This document shows, piece after piece, positions 29,941-31,340 of a DNA stretch of 31,340 bases (position 1 is the stretch's first letter; each line of letters starts with the position of its first letter). Below the pieces are notes generated by a model. It had not been told where the DNA came from. It made no database searches and was given only the letters and a program-made list of their open reading frames with translations. Position numbers and translations under genes: made by a program. Origin of the DNA: an uncultured Gemmatimonadales bacterium (GTDB taxonomy: Bacteria; Gemmatimonadota; Gemmatimonadetes; Longimicrobiales; Gaopeijiaceae); the NCBI GenBank assembly GCA_937983085.1, contig CALJKZ010000352.1:1-31340 (forward strand), in the 5' to 3' direction.

Positions 29941-31340
29941 TGCCCACCCCCAAGCACGCCTTCCTCGCCGCCCTCGAGTGCCCCACCAAGGGGTGGCGCG
30001 CGCAGAACCTCACCCCCGCCACGCCGGCCCCTGGCGACCAGTGGCGCTTCTACGAGGGCCAGGAGGTGCAGCGCCGCGCCCGCGAATGGCTCGGCCCCGG
30101 CCGCTACCTCCAGCGCACCCCGCGACAAACCGCCGCGGAGGCGACCGCGGAAGCCATCGCCGACCCGGCGACCACCCTCCTCTTCGAGGCCACCTTCGAA
30201 GCCCACGGCGCCGTCGCCCGCGCCGACGCGCTCCGACGACTTGGGCAGGGATGGGAACTGATCGAGATCAAGTCGGGGTCGAACACCGAGTCCAAGAAGA
30301 TCAAGCCGGAGTACATCGACGACGTCGGCTTCACCGCCGCCGTGCTCCTCGCCGCCAACCTCCCCATCCACCGCGTCTCGCTGGTGATGGTCAACGGCGA
30401 CTACACCCACGGCACCGGCGACAACCTGCTCACCACCGTCGACGTCACCGCCGACGCGCTCGAACGCGCCGCCACCTTCGGCAACATCCTCCCCGAACTC
30501 ACCGACACACTCGCCGGCGAGGAACCCGCACCCACCCTCTGCTTCGCCTGCAAGAACTGCGAACACTGGGGCGTCGACTGTCTGGGCATCGGCATCCCCG
30601 ACCCGCTGTTCGACATCCCACGTATCTCCGCCCAGAAGTTCGAGGAGCTCAAACCCTACGAGCGGATCTCGCACCTGCCGCCCGACACCAAGCTCACCGA
30701 CATCCAGGCGATGCACGTGGAGGTGATGCGCTCGAACACGCCACGCATCAATCCGGACGGACTGGCACTGCTCGACCAGCTCCGCTCCCCCGTGCACTAC
30801 CTCGACTTCGAGGCGGTGCAGCCGGCGATTCCGCAGTTCGACGGTACCCGCCCGTACCGGAAGCACCCGTTCCAGTTCTCGCTCCACGTCCGCGACGGCA
30901 ACGGCAGCGAACGCCACCACGAGTACCTCGCCCCGATCGACGGCGACTGGCGCCGCGAACTCACCGAGGAACTTCTCCGGTTCCTCGGCGATGAGGGATC
31001 GATCGTGGTCTACTCCAGCTACGAGCGGCAGGTGCTCACCCAGCTCGCCGAGTGGTTCCCCGACCTGGAGGCACCACTCGGCGCGGTGATCGAGCGGCTG
31101 TTCGACCTCGAGAAGGTGATCAAGGAGGGCTACATCCACCCTGGCTTCCGTGGGCGCAGCTCGATCAAGAAGGTGCTCCCCGTGCTGGCCCCCGACTGCA
31201 GCTACGACGGGATGGCGGTGGCCGGCGGCGAGGACGCCGCGGCGGTGTTCGGCTTCATGTGGACCGGCCAGTACCCGGCAGAGGACCACGCGCGGCACCG
31301 CGCCGCACTGCTGGAGTACTGCAAGCTCCATTCGTCGCGG
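29941..31340 (+). CDS. DUF2779 protein, Cas4-like nuclease plus exonuclease-like domain (3' end outside window)
   Basis: The gene starts at ATG 29941 and runs off the end of the window; 466 codons are visible. The N-terminal domain is Cas4/PD-(D/E)XK-like: ARADALRR (Asp96) and WELIEIKSGS (Glu109, Lys111), with an early Cys14 and a late cluster CFACKNCEHWGVDC (201-214) that could hold an iron-sulphur cluster. The C-terminal part begins VHYLDFEAVQPAIP (Asp290, Glu292), the DUF2779 signature resembling a DEDD-type exonuclease. The whole protein is probably a DNA nuclease. It is separate in direction and spacing from the restriction gene. The opposing long frame on the minus strand is a high-GC shadow. 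Confidence 0.85.

Noticed and set aside
29895..31331. 478-codon minus-strand frame at the window end
   Set aside because: The plus strand encodes a recognisable DUF2779 protein over the same bases; the minus frame is Val/Glu/Gly-rich and matches nothing.
1..31340. CRISPR arrays, tRNA or rRNA genes
   Set aside because: No regularly spaced direct repeats with unique spacers, no cloverleaf-like sequence and no rRNA core sequence were seen by eye; a covariance search was not possible.

Overview
The window looks like a chromosomal segment of a high-GC, Gram-negative-type bacterium, most likely a member of Gemmatimonadota, although no marker gene here proves it. The reasons are the many small lipoproteins with clear lipoboxes, a beta-propeller lipoprotein of a kind common in that phylum, and a dense family of interspersed palindromic repeats of the type GTCACCCCGAGG...CGAGGGGGCGGA. 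No rRNA, tRNA or CRISPR array was seen.

Layout. 61-6019 is house-keeping and envelope sequence: rmuC, an orphan Fic-domain protein, two tandem paralogous lipoproteins, a degenerate M23-type lipoprotein and a divergent beta-propeller lipoprotein. 6087-12455 is a compact, less GC-rich defence locus, all on the plus strand. It holds a GHKL-type ATPase, two unrecognised proteins translationally coupled to it, a C5-cytosine methyltransferase with an N-terminal HTH, a Vsr-type nuclease and an EcoRII-like (type IIE) restriction enzyme. 12559-25141 is mixed core and accessory sequence: a Cys-rich protein, a retropepsin-like lipoprotein, a D-threonine aldolase/D-serine dehydratase-like PLP enzyme, a SnoaL-like lipoprotein, a 32-residue membrane peptide, a GNAT enzyme, a DUF1697 gene broken by an amber codon, a HigBA toxin-antitoxin pair, a GIY-YIG protein, an alpha/beta hydrolase, two membrane or secreted unknowns, an ankyrin-type protein and a MATE transporter. 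The palindromic repeats sit between these genes and once inside one of them.

25320-29623 is a second defence-like cluster, also less GC-rich: a SAMHD1-like HD phosphohydrolase with a tiny cold-shock-like protein, a divergent second C5 methyltransferase with its own HTH, and a convergent 205-residue protein with a PD-(D/E)XK-like signature that is probably the cognate restriction enzyme. The window ends inside a DUF2779 nuclease gene (29941 to the edge).

The most promising undescribed system is the three-gene GHKL ATPase unit (6087-9420) wired in front of a complete Dcm/Vsr/EcoRII-type restriction-modification set. The second is the HD hydrolase plus OB-fold peptide beside an apparently new restriction enzyme. 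The most striking sequence-level oddity is the repeat family: a half copy lies in frame inside the MATE transporter, and other copies supply the stop codons of two minus-strand genes.
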